The position numbers and the translations under genes are program-made. From Microcella daejeonensis (GTDB lineage Bacteria; Actinomycetota; Actinomycetes; Actinomycetales; Microbacteriaceae), in NCBI RefSeq assembly GCF_026625045.1, contig NZ_CP113089.1:496001-560000 (forward strand): 64,000 nt of DNA, written 5' to 3'. The notes beneath the pieces are model-generated. The model saw only the letters and a program-made list of their open reading frames with translations, had not been told where the DNA came from and did no database searches. The first letter of the stretch is position 1; each line of letters begins with the position of its first letter. Positions 15,908-23,680 of the stretch are shown here, piece by piece.

Positions 15908-17044
15908 GTGCCCCGCCCCCGCCTGCTGACGCCCCTCGTGGCGCGCCTGCTGCTGCTCGCCCTCGTGGTCGGCGCGGTCGGCATCGGGGCGGGCGCGGTC
16001 GGATCACCCGAGCTCTCCGGCGTGCTGCGCACCGCGGGCATCCTCATCGCCGCGACGGCGCTCGTCGCGCTGTGGGCCCGGCGCGGCCACGATCGCCTCG
16101 AGCGGCTGCCCGCGATCTCGGCCGTCATCATGGCCGTCGCCACCGCTCTCTCGGCCGTCGCCATCATCTGGCTGCTGAACAACGGCCCCGACCGCCCGAT
16201 CGGGCTCATCGGCGTCACCGCCGCCATCGGCATCGTCACGGCGAGCGCCGCAGCGAGCGCGGGCACCACGATCCTCATCCGACCCCACGTCGAGGCCATG
16301 CCCGCCCACATCTGGAGCGGCATCGGCGGCGCCGGCCTCGCCATCCCGTTCATCGTCGCGGGCGCGGCCCCGGAGGCGATCATGGCCGGCGCCGTCGGCC
16401 TCGCAATCGCCGACCGCGCCTACCACCGCAACCAGGCGCACGAGCTGGCGGTGCGCGAGGCGCGGCTGCGGGGCGAGCCGGTGCACGCGCCCGCTCCGCG
16501 GTGGACGCCGCCCGAGCGCCGACGCGCCCTCCTGCTCGGCCTCGCCGCCGTGCTCGTCGTCGCGGTCGCCTGGGCGATCGGCATCGGCATCGGCGACCTG
16601 CTCGGCTCGGCCGCGGTCGGTCAGGCCTTCGCCGTCGTCGCGCTCGCCGTCATCCCGCTCGCCCTGCAGGTCGCGCTCGTGCTGCGCTGCGCTGCGGCGT
16701 TCCGGCCGTGGGCGGTCGCCGGCGGCGGGATGCTCGCTCTCGCCGCGCTCATCTCCCTCGTCGTGCCGCTCGAGGCCGTGAGCTTCGCGGCGATCGCCCT
16801 GCAGTCGGCCGCCGTCGCCCTGCTCGCCGGCGCGCTCGCCCGGCTCGGCCGCGGAGCGGGCCGCGAAGGCGCGGCCCAGGTCGCCGTGCTCGCCGCGACC
16901 CTGTGGTGGCTCGCCCTCGTGCCGACCGGTGGCCTGCTCATCGCCGTCGTCGCCATCGTGACGACGGCCGTCGCGTTCCGCCGGAAGGCTGCGAGCGCGC
17001 CCCGCCCGGCCCGGCCGCCGCAGTCGGCGACCACGCTCGGCTGA
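15908..17044 (+). CDS. Polytopic membrane protein of unknown function
   Basis: I do not recognise this 378-residue protein. About ten hydrophobic helices alternate with short loops: for example LLTPLVARLLLLALVVGAVG at the start, then IISAVIM-type helices, a cytoplasmic basic linker around residues 180-205 (PRWTPPERRR), and four more helices before a basic Pro/Ala-rich tail. No transporter or enzyme motif is visible. GTG 15908 begins just before the first helix, and TTGACT stands 6 nt upstream as a poor -10. The next gene is also a membrane protein 57 nt later, so the two may be co-transcribed. Confidence 0.7.
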   Translation: MPRPRLLTPLVARLLLLALVVGAVGIGAGAVGSPELSGVLRTAGILIAATALVALWARRGHDRLERLPAISAVIMAVATALSAVAIIWLLNNGPDRPIGLIGVTAAIGIVTASAAASAGTTILIRPHVEAMPAHIWSGIGGAGLAIPFIVAGAAPEAIMAGAVGLAIADRAYHRNQAHELAVREARLRGEPVHAPAPRWTPPERRRALLLGLAAVLVVAVAWAIGIGIGDLLGSAAVGQAFAVVALAVIPLALQVALVLRCAAAFRPWAVAGGGMLALAALISLVVPLEAVSFAAIALQSAAVALLAGALARLGRGAGREGAAQVAVLAATLWWLALVPTGGLLIAVVAIVTTAVAFRRKAASAPRPARPPQSATTLG

Positions 17045-17101
17045 GCCACGGCCCCGACACCGACTCTCGACATCCCGCGCTCGGCGGCTCACACTGGACG
17101 C

Positions 17102-17767
17102 ATGCTCGCGTTCCTGCAGCGCTCCGTGCCCGCACCGTCGCGGCGCACCGGGGTGATCGCGCTCGTCATCGGCACCGTGCTCACGCTGCCCGTCTGGCTG
17201 GTGTCGATCCCCCTCCCGGCGTGGCTGCTCGACGGAGGTGCGCCTCTCGGGTTCGTCATCATAGGCTCGGACGCCGACCCGGTGACCCCTCTGCGTCAGT
17301 TCTCCGCCGTCACGCTGCTGATCTGGCTGGCCTTCGCGCTGCTCGTCGTCGCCGCCATCGCCCTCGCGGGCCGCGACCTCCGGCCGCTCGGCGTAGTGCT
17401 CCTCGCCGGCGCTGCTCTCGCGCTCCCCGCCGTGCTCACTGGAGCTGACATCGCCACCGCCCCGCTCGCGAGCCAGCTGCTCCCGCTGCCGATCGCCGCC
17501 GAGCTCGTCCTCGTCCCGCTCGTTCCCGCCTGCGCGATCGGAGCGCTCGTCGCGTGCGGCTCCCGCGAGCTCACCCGAGACCCCCGCCGGGTGGTCATCC
17601 GTGCCGCGGTCGTCAGCGCTCTCGGTACGGCGCTCCTGAGCCTGGTGCCGCTCTTCACACTGCTGCCCGTCTCAGCACTCGCCCTCGCGCTCGGCTACGC
17701 GATCACGCGCGGCCCTCAGCCGATCGCGGCCTCGATCTTGCGGCTGAGCTCCTCGGTGTCGAAGTAG
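17102..17767 (+). CDS. Small polytopic membrane protein, unknown function
   Basis: This 221-residue protein has about five or six hydrophobic helices (for example residues 17-36, 70-90, 95-112, 118-145, 160-190) and no recognised motif. The start ATG 17102 follows CACACT plus 6 nt and lacks a ribosome site. Its last 17 codons overlap, in the opposite direction, the end of the PTS IIB gene (52 bp shared). Because the overlapping segment ends in a hydrophilic tail, the true functional end may lie earlier. No function is assigned. Confidence 0.6.
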   Translation: MLAFLQRSVPAPSRRTGVIALVIGTVLTLPVWLVSIPLPAWLLDGGAPLGFVIIGSDADPVTPLRQFSAVTLLIWLAFALLVVAAIALAGRDLRPLGVVLLAGAALALPAVLTGADIATAPLASQLLPLPIAAELVLVPLVPACAIGALVACGSRELTRDPRRVVIRAAVVSALGTALLSLVPLFTLLPVSALALALGYAITRGPQPIAASILRLSSSVSK

Positions 17768-17988
17768 TTCTCGATCACGATGACGTCGGCGCGGGTCGGG
17801 CCGATGGCCTCGACGAACTCGGCGCTCGTGAGGATGACCTGCGCGTCGGCCGCGACCGTGCCGACCGAGGCGATGTCGGCGGCGACGACCGAGGCCGTGA
17901 GGCCGAGCCGCTGCAGCACGCGCTCGGCGTTGACCTTCAGGATGCCGCTCGAACCGATGCCCGCGCCGCAGATGGTGACGATCTTCAT
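17716..17988 (-). CDS. PTS sugar transporter subunit IIB (ascorbate/UlaB-like)
   Basis: This 90-residue cytoplasmic phosphocarrier starts MKIVTICGAGIGSSGILK. C7 is the expected phosphocysteine, and the GIGSSG loop follows as in UlaB-type IIB domains. It passes phosphate from IIA to a sugar bound by a IIC membrane subunit. ATG overlaps the IIA stop (ATGA). No IIC is encoded here: the nearest membrane proteins (15908, 17102) do not resemble one. Linkage to adenosine deaminase suggests a nucleoside- or pentose-related substrate, which is inference. Confidence 0.85.
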   Translation of the reverse strand: MKIVTICGAGIGSSGILKVNAERVLQRLGLTASVVAADIASVGTVAADAQVILTSAEFVEAIGPTRADVIVIENYFDTEELSRKIEAAIG

Positions 17989-18437
17989 GCGCCGCTCCGG
18001 CCCTGGAGGATGGCGCGCACCTGGTCGCGCGTGGTCGCCGCGGCGACCGCCGCGATGGCGGAGGAGTCGTTGAACGCGTTCGCGAGGGCGGCGACCGAGG
18101 CGAGATGGGCATCCGGAGCGACGCCGGCGAGGCCGATGACGACGCGCACCGGATCGTTGTGGGCGTGGCCGAACTCGACCGGCTCGGCGAGCGTCACGAC
18201 CGAGAGCCCCTCGCAGCGCACGTCGGCGCCGGGGCGCGCATGGGCGAGCGCGAGGCCCGGGGCGATGACGATGTACGGGCCGTGATCGTCGACCATGCGG
18301 ATCATCGCCTCGGTGTACTCGGCGGTCGTGCATCCCGAATCGACGAGGGCGTCGCCGGCGAGGCGCACCGCCTCCCGCCAGTCGGCCGCGCGCGCCCCGA
18401 CGACGATCGCGCGGTCGGCGAGCGGCGGAAGGGTCAT
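17985..18437 (-). CDS. PTS sugar transporter subunit IIA (UlaC/fructose-mannitol family)
   Basis: The 150-residue protein has the IIA motif PYIVIAPGLALAHARPG with phospho-acceptor H66. It then has the PVEFGHAHNDPVRVVIGLA strand pair of the fold. It accepts phosphate from HPr and gives it to IIB C7. Its ATG overlaps the stop of adenosine deaminase, and its stop overlaps the IIB start. The three proteins are therefore made from one coupled message led by the deaminase. This tight link argues that the carbohydrate moved by the PTS is connected with nucleoside breakdown. Confidence 0.87.
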   Translation of the reverse strand: MTLPPLADRAIVVGARAADWREAVRLAGDALVDSGCTTAEYTEAMIRMVDDHGPYIVIAPGLALAHARPGADVRCEGLSVVTLAEPVEFGHAHNDPVRVVIGLAGVAPDAHLASVAALANAFNDSSAIAAVAAATTRDQVRAILQGRSGA

Positions 18438-19570
18438 CGGGCGTCCTCGGCGTCGAGGAAGGGCTCGAACCCGGCGATGATCGCGTCGGTGAGGGTCTCG
18501 CGGTCGTCGACCGAGAGGAAGGCGGCGGAGGCGGCGTTGAGCTGCAGCGTCAGCACGTCGTCGAGGTCGTAGCCGAAGGCGTCGCTCACCAGGGCGAGCT
18601 CGCGGCTCAGGGTGGTGCCGCTCATCAGACGGTTATCGGTGTTCACCGTGACGAGGAAGCCCAGCTGGTAGAAGAGGTCGAGCGGGTGGTCGACCATCTC
18701 GTCGCCCCACTGCGCGATCGCGCCGGTCTGCAGGTTCGAGCTCGGGCTCGTCTCGAGGCAGATGCGGCGGTCCTTGATCCACTCGGCGAGCTCGCCGAGG
18801 CGCGCATAGCTCGTGCCGTTCTCGGTGGAGATCTCGATGTCCTCGGCGAGACGCACGCCGTGGCCGAGGCGCAGGGCGCGGCCGTCGAGGAGCGCGCCGC
18901 GGATCGAGTCGAGGCCGTCGGCCTCGCCCGCGTGCACGGTGGCGGGGAAGAAGCTCTGCGCGAGGTGGTCGAAAGCGTCGCGCATGCGGCCCGCGGGGAA
19001 CCCCGCCTCGGCGCCGGCGATGTCGAAGCCGACGACGCCCGCGTGCCGGTGCCGCACGGCGAGCTCGGCGATCTCGAGACCCCTGTCGGCGTGGCGCATG
19101 GCGCTGATGAGCTGGCCGACGCGGATGGTGCGGCCGTCGGCGCGCGCCTCCGCGACGCCGTCGTCGAGACCCGCCTGCACGGCCTCGACCGCTTCGTCGA
19201 GACTGAGGCCCTTCTGCTGGTGCTGCTCGGGCGCCCAGCGGATCTCGCCCCAGATCACGCCGTCGGCGGCGAGGTCGAGCACGAACTCGTGCGCGACGCG
19301 GCGAAGGCCCTCGGCGGTCTGCATGACGGCGGTCGTGATGTCGAAGGTCTTCAGGTACTCCACGAGCGAGCCGGAGTTGCTCTTCTCGGCGAACCAGGCG
19401 CCCAGCTCCTCGGCGGTCGAGGCCGGCAGCTCGAGCCCGATCCCGGCGGCGAGGTCGATGATCGTCTGCGGGCGCAGCCCCCCGTCGAGGTGGTCGTGCA
19501 GCGACACCTTCGGCAGCTGCTCGAGCACGATGTCGGTGCCGGGAAGGAGGGTCTCAGTCGCCGTCGTCAT
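18434..19570 (-). CDS. add: Adenosine deaminase
   Basis: This 378-residue zinc enzyme converts adenosine to inosine. Metal and substrate motifs are visible: LPKVSLHDHLDGG with H25 and H27, ATVHAGEADG, LRLGHGVRLAED and VTVNTDNRLMSG. It is the first gene of a run with PTS IIA and IIB. ATG 19570 has TAGGTT 7 nt upstream and no ribosome site. The gene faces away from the nucleoside hydrolase; the 63-nt gap must hold both promoters. Confidence 0.93.
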   Translation of the reverse strand: MTTATETLLPGTDIVLEQLPKVSLHDHLDGGLRPQTIIDLAAGIGLELPASTAEELGAWFAEKSNSGSLVEYLKTFDITTAVMQTAEGLRRVAHEFVLDLAADGVIWGEIRWAPEQHQQKGLSLDEAVEAVQAGLDDGVAEARADGRTIRVGQLISAMRHADRGLEIAELAVRHRHAGVVGFDIAGAEAGFPAGRMRDAFDHLAQSFFPATVHAGEADGLDSIRGALLDGRALRLGHGVRLAEDIEISTENGTSYARLGELAEWIKDRRICLETSPSSNLQTGAIAQWGDEMVDHPLDLFYQLGFLVTVNTDNRLMSGTTLSRELALVSDAFGYDLDDVLTLQLNAASAAFLSVDDRETLTDAIIAGFEPFLDAEDAR

Positions 19571-19577
19571 AGCGATA

Positions 19578-19583
19578 AACCTA
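19578..19583 (-). promoter_or_regulatory. -10 hexamer for leaderless add transcript
   Basis: TAGGTT on the minus strand, 7 nt before ATG 19570. Confidence 0.5.
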
Positions 19584-19620
19584 CCGTTCGCCGGGCAAGA
19601 ACGCGCTGGGCGCGGAGGCC

Positions 19621-19626
19621 TACGCT
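19621..19626 (+). promoter_or_regulatory. -10 hexamer for leaderless nucleoside hydrolase transcript
   Basis: TACGCT lies 7 nt before ATG 19634. It faces away from the add hexamer at 19578-19583, so the two -35 regions would overlap. Confidence 0.5.
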
Positions 19627-19633
19627 GAGGGGC

Positions 19634-20581
19634 ATGCCCGAGAAGATCATCCTCGACTGCGACCCCGGCCACGACGATGCGATCGCGCTGCTGCTCGCGC
19701 ACGGCAGCCCGCAGATCGAGCTGCTGGCCGTCACCACCGTCATGGGCAACCAGACCATCGAGAAGGTCACGCGCAACGCCCTCGCCGTGGCCCGCGTGGC
19801 CGGCATCACGGGCGTGCCGTTCGCCCGGGGTGCGCATCGACCGCTCGTGCGACCGATCGAGACGGCGCCGAGCATCCACGGGGAATCGGGCCTCGACGGC
19901 CCCGTCCTTCCCGAACCGACCATCGAGCTGGATGCCCGGCACGCCGTGCAGGTCATCATCGACACCGTCATGGCCCACGAGCCCGGCACCGTGACGCTCG
20001 TGCCCACCGGCGCGCTGACGAACATCGCCCTCGCCGCCCGCCTGGAGCCGCGGATCGTCGAGCGGGTGAAGCAGGTCGTGCTCATGGGCGGCGGCGTGCA
20101 CGTCGGCAACTGGAGCGCCGTGAGCGAGTTCAACATCGTCATCGACCCCGAGGCCGCGCACATCGTCATGAACGAGGCGTGGCCGCTCACGATGGTCGGC
20201 CTCGACCTGACGCACCAGGCGCTCGCGACGCCCGAGGTCGCCGCCGCGATCGCCGCCGTGGGCACCGGGCCCGCGCGCTTCGTCGGCGAGCTGCTCGACT
20301 TCTTCGGGCAGACCTACCGCGACGCGCAGGGCTTCGAGCACCCTCCGGTGCACGACCCCTGCGCGGTCGCCTACGTCATCGACCCGAGCATCATGACGAC
20401 CGTGCGGGCGCCGCTCGACGTCGAACTGACCGGCGCGCTCACCGTCGGCATGACGGTGGCCGATCTGCGCGGGCCCGCTCCCGAGGGATGCACGACCCGG
20501 GTCGCGATGAACCTCGACAACGACCGCTTCTGGGCGCTCGTCGTCGACGCGCTCGAGCGCATCGCCGACCCCGCGGTGTGA
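19634..20581 (+). CDS. Inosine-uridine preferring nucleoside hydrolase family protein
   Basis: The 315-residue cytoplasmic enzyme begins MPEKIILDCDPGHDDAIALL, the calcium-binding DxDPGxDD motif of the family. VLMGGGVHVGNWSAVSEFN is the second signature, and PPVHDPCAVAYVI carries the C-terminal metal and base-recognition residues. It hydrolyses ribonucleosides to free base and ribose. Substrate preference (purine, pyrimidine or both) is not certain. It lies between two nucleoside salvage operons. The start fits a leaderless message. Confidence 0.92.
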   Translation: MPEKIILDCDPGHDDAIALLLAHGSPQIELLAVTTVMGNQTIEKVTRNALAVARVAGITGVPFARGAHRPLVRPIETAPSIHGESGLDGPVLPEPTIELDARHAVQVIIDTVMAHEPGTVTLVPTGALTNIALAARLEPRIVERVKQVVLMGGGVHVGNWSAVSEFNIVIDPEAAHIVMNEAWPLTMVGLDLTHQALATPEVAAAIAAVGTGPARFVGELLDFFGQTYRDAQGFEHPPVHDPCAVAYVIDPSIMTTVRAPLDVELTGALTVGMTVADLRGPAPEGCTTRVAMNLDNDRFWALVVDALERIADPAV

Positions 20582-20599
20582 CCCGCGGGGTACGGCGCC

Positions 20600-21898
20600 C
20601 TACGCCTCGACGACCCCCGCGATGAGCGGCCCGCCGGTCTCGATCTCGTCGCCGGCGTCGCCGATGCGGTAGCCGCCCTCGAGCGCCTCGAGCGCGCGGT
20701 CGAAGCGCGCGGCGTCGTTGGTGCTCATGGTGAAGAGCGGCTGCCCCTTGGTCACCGCGTCACCCGGCTTGGCGTGCAGGTCGATGCCCGCGGCGTGGTC
20801 GACCGGGTCCTGCTTGCGGGCACGGCCCGCTCCGAGGCGCCAGGCGGCGATACCGAAGGGCAGGGCCTCCTGAGCGACGAGCACGCCGTCGCGGTCGGCG
20901 GTGACGACGTGGGTCTCCGACGCGACCGGGAGCGCAGCATCCGGGTCGCCGCCCTGGGCGCGGATCATGGCGTTCCACGAGTCCATCGCCCGGCCGTCAT
21001 GCAGCGCGGCGGCGACGTCGACGTCGGTGACGCCGGCGAGCTCGAGCATGTGGCGGGCGAGCTCGACGGTCAGCTCGACCACGTCGGCGGGGCCGCCGCC
21101 GGCGAGCACCTCGACCGATTCGCGCACCTCGTTGGCGTTGCCGATCGCGAGACCGAGCGGCACGTTCATGTTGGTGAGCACGGCACGGGTGGCGACGCCG
21201 GCGTCCTCGCCGAGGCGCACCATGACCTTCGCGAGCTCGCGCGACTTCTCGATGTCCTTGAGGAACGCGCCCGAGCCGAACTTCACGTCGAGCACGAGGG
21301 CGGCGGTGCCCTCGGCGATCTTCTTCGACATGATCGACGAGGCGATGAGCGGGATGCACTCGACCGTGCCCGTGATGTCGCGCAGGGCGTAGAGCTTGCC
21401 GTCGGCGGGCGCGAGGCCCGATCCGGCCGCGCAGACGACGGCGCCGGCGCTGTCGAGCTGCGCCATCATCTCGTCGACGCTGACGTCGGCGCGCCATCCC
21501 GGGATGCTCTCGAGCTTGTCGAGCGTGCCCCCGGTGTGACCCAGCCCGCGCCCGGAGAGCTGCGGCACGGCCACCCCGAACGCGGCGACCAGCGGCGCGA
21601 GCGGCAGCGTGATCTTGTCGCCGACGCCGCCCGTCGAGTGCTTGTCCGTGGTCTTCTTGGAGAGGCCGGAGAAGTCGAGGCGGGTGCCGCTCGCCACCAT
21701 GGCGAGCGTCAGGTCGCGCACCTCCTCGCGCTCCATGCCGTTGAGGAAGATCGCCATCGCCATCGCGGCCATCTGCTCGTCGCCGATGTAGCCGCGCGTG
21801 TAGGCGTCGACCATCCAGGCGATCTGCTCGGGGTTCAGGGCGCCGTGATCGCGCTTGGTGCGGATGAGGTCGACGACGTCGAAGGGCTCAACGGCCAT
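20600..21898 (-). CDS. deoA: Thymidine phosphorylase
   Basis: This is a 432-residue pyrimidine nucleoside phosphorylase. It has the phosphate-site motif KTTDKHSTGGVGDK near residue 85, the family signature SGRGLGHTGGTLDKLE and the LVLDVKFGSGAF segment. The C-terminal barrel-sandwich domain includes LHAKPGDAV. It converts thymidine or deoxyuridine to base and deoxyribose-1-phosphate. Its ATG overlaps the last base of the cdd stop (TAATG), and it is the last gene of the nucleoside import operon. Confidence 0.94.
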   Translation of the reverse strand: MAVEPFDVVDLIRTKRDHGALNPEQIAWMVDAYTRGYIGDEQMAAMAMAIFLNGMEREEVRDLTLAMVASGTRLDFSGLSKKTTDKHSTGGVGDKITLPLAPLVAAFGVAVPQLSGRGLGHTGGTLDKLESIPGWRADVSVDEMMAQLDSAGAVVCAAGSGLAPADGKLYALRDITGTVECIPLIASSIMSKKIAEGTAALVLDVKFGSGAFLKDIEKSRELAKVMVRLGEDAGVATRAVLTNMNVPLGLAIGNANEVRESVEVLAGGGPADVVELTVELARHMLELAGVTDVDVAAALHDGRAMDSWNAMIRAQGGDPDAALPVASETHVVTADRDGVLVAQEALPFGIAAWRLGAGRARKQDPVDHAAGIDLHAKPGDAVTKGQPLFTMSTNDAARFDRALEALEGGYRIGDAGDEIETGGPLIAGVVEA

Positions 21899-22320
21899 TA
21901 CTGCTCTCCAGGGGTTCGGTAGGCGGCGAGGGTGCGCGGGCCGAAGGCGTCGGGCAGCACCTCGTCGATGGTCTTGATGCCGGATACGGTCTCGAGCAGC
22001 ATGCCCTCGGCCGAGTGCTCGAACAGCAGCTGGCGGCAGCGGCCGCAGGGCATGAGCGCGCCGCCGTTGCCGTCGACGCAGGTGAAGGCGACGAGGCGGC
22101 CCCCGCCGGTCATGTGCAGGCTCGACACGAGCGCGCACTCGGCGCAGAGCGTCAGGCCGTAGCTGGCGTTCTCGACGTTGCAGCCGGCGATGACGCGGCC
22201 GTCGTCGACGATCGCGGCGACCCCGACGGGGAACTCCGAGTACGGCACGTAGGCCTTCCGCATGGCGTCGAGGGCGACGGCCCGCAGGGCATCCCAGTCG
22301 ATGGCGTCGGTCACGATCAC
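21898..22320 (-). CDS. cdd: Cytidine deaminase
   Basis: The 140-residue zinc enzyme deaminates cytidine and deoxycytidine. Catalytic motifs are CAE at 59-61 and PCGRC with C92 and C95; NVENASYG is the nucleoside-binding loop. The size is that of the homotetrameric class. GTG 22320 follows GAGGAG with a 5-nt gap, a good ribosome site. It lies 64 nt downstream of the second permease, with a strong hairpin between them, and directly upstream of deoA. Confidence 0.94.
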   Translation of the reverse strand: MIVTDAIDWDALRAVALDAMRKAYVPYSEFPVGVAAIVDDGRVIAGCNVENASYGLTLCAECALVSSLHMTGGGRLVAFTCVDGNGGALMPCGRCRQLLFEHSAEGMLLETVSGIKTIDEVLPDAFGPRTLAAYRTPGEQ

Positions 22321-22344
22321 TCTTCTCCTCTCGAGGGCGCGGTG

Positions 22345-22379
22345 GGGATGGCGGGCGCGCTGCGCGCCCGCCGCATCCC
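22345..22379 (-). terminator. Hairpin between nucleoside permease and cdd (possible attenuator)
   Basis: GGGATG/GCGGGCGCG pairs with CGCGCCCGC/CGCATCCC across a 3-nt loop, with one bulged base. It begins just past the permease stop and has no T tract. It may protect or partly end the transporter message, lowering expression of cdd-deoA. Confidence 0.5.
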
Positions 22380-22384
22380 GCGCA

Positions 22385-23680
22385 TCACGCCTTGATGTAG
22401 GGCTTGCCGCTCGCCGCCGGTGCTCGGGAGAGCCCGACGAAGCCGGCGACCGCCACGATGGTGACCACGTACGGCAGCATGAGCATGAACTCGCTCGGCA
22501 CGGGCGATCCGACGATCGACAGCGTCGACTGCAGGTTGGTCGCGAAGCCGAACAGCAGCGCGGCGAGCGTGGCCCTGATGGGATCCCATCGGCCGAAGAT
22601 GACGGCGGCGAGCGCGATGAAGCCGGCGCCGTTCGTCATGTCCTTGCCGAAGCTGCCGATCGCCGCGAGCGTGAAGAACGCGCCGCCCCCGCCGACGATC
22701 GCGCCCGCGAGAAGCACGTTCCAGAAGCGCGTGCCGCGCACGTTGATGCCGACGGTGTCGGCGGCCGTCGGGTGCTCGCCGACGGCGCGCAGGCGCAGGC
22801 CCCAGCGCGTCTTGAACAGGCCGAACCAGACCAGCGCGATGGCGATGTACATCAGGTAGACGATGACCGTCTGGCGGAACAGGATCGGCCCGAGCACGGG
22901 GATGTCGCTGAGCAGCGGCAGCGCGATGCGCTCGAAGCGGGCCGGCGAGTTGAACAGGTCGGGGTTCGGCACCATGACCGTCGAGTAGAGGAAGCTCGTC
23001 AGGCCGAGCACGAGCACGTTGAGAACGACGCCGACGATCACCTGGTCGACGAAGTACTTGATCGCGAAGGCGGCGAGCACGAACGAGACGAGCGCGCCGG
23101 CGACCATCGCGCCGATCAGGCCGAGCCACACGTTGCCGGTGACCGAGGCGACGAGCGCGGCCATGAAGGCGCCGCCGAGCAGCTGCCCCTCGATGGCGAT
23201 GTTGACGACGCCGACGCGCTCGGAGATCACGCCGCCGAGCGAGCCGAAGATCAGCGGCGTCGAGACGGTGAGGGCTCCGGCGAGGAGGCCGACGAGCGGC
23301 ACGGTCGCGCCCGCGGCGGCCCAGGTGAGGAAGCCCACCAGGAAGAGCACGGCGAACACCGTCACGAGCCAGAGCGGCACCTTCCGGGCGGCGCGCACGA
23401 GCAGGAACGCCCCGACCGTGATCGCGACCATGAGGATCGTCACGACGACGCTCGTCGCGATGAGCGGCAGCTCGAGGGCCGGCAGCTGGATGGCGTCGCG
23501 CCCCTCCGAGAGCCGGAAGGAGGTGGTCTGGTCGCCCCGGCCGAGCGCGAAGAACAGCACCACGGCGAGCACGGTGAAGATCGCGAAGCCGATGGGCGCC
23601 TTCCAGGAGCGCACGACGATGGGGCTGGTCGTCCCCTCGGGCGCCGTCGCCGGCGCGACGGTTGCGGGTGCTGCGGTCAC
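22385..23680 (-). CDS. Nucleoside ABC transporter permease (second)
   Basis: This 431-residue membrane protein of the BPD_transp_2 family has about ten helices. The diagnostic segment GGVISERVGVVNIAIEGQLL and VGEHPTAADTVGINV are typical of the BmpABC/NupQ-type nucleoside importers. It pairs with the permease encoded just upstream to form the channel. GTG overlaps the stop of that permease (GTGA). The extra N-terminal hydrophobic part (about 120 residues) is longer than in the smallest family members. Confidence 0.9.
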   Translation of the reverse strand: MTAAPATVAPATAPEGTTSPIVVRSWKAPIGFAIFTVLAVVLFFALGRGDQTTSFRLSEGRDAIQLPALELPLIATSVVVTILMVAITVGAFLLVRAARKVPLWLVTVFAVLFLVGFLTWAAAGATVPLVGLLAGALTVSTPLIFGSLGGVISERVGVVNIAIEGQLLGGAFMAALVASVTGNVWLGLIGAMVAGALVSFVLAAFAIKYFVDQVIVGVVLNVLVLGLTSFLYSTVMVPNPDLFNSPARFERIALPLLSDIPVLGPILFRQTVIVYLMYIAIALVWFGLFKTRWGLRLRAVGEHPTAADTVGINVRGTRFWNVLLAGAIVGGGGAFFTLAAIGSFGKDMTNGAGFIALAAVIFGRWDPIRATLAALLFGFATNLQSTLSIVGSPVPSEFMLMLPYVVTIVAVAGFVGLSRAPAASGKPYIKA

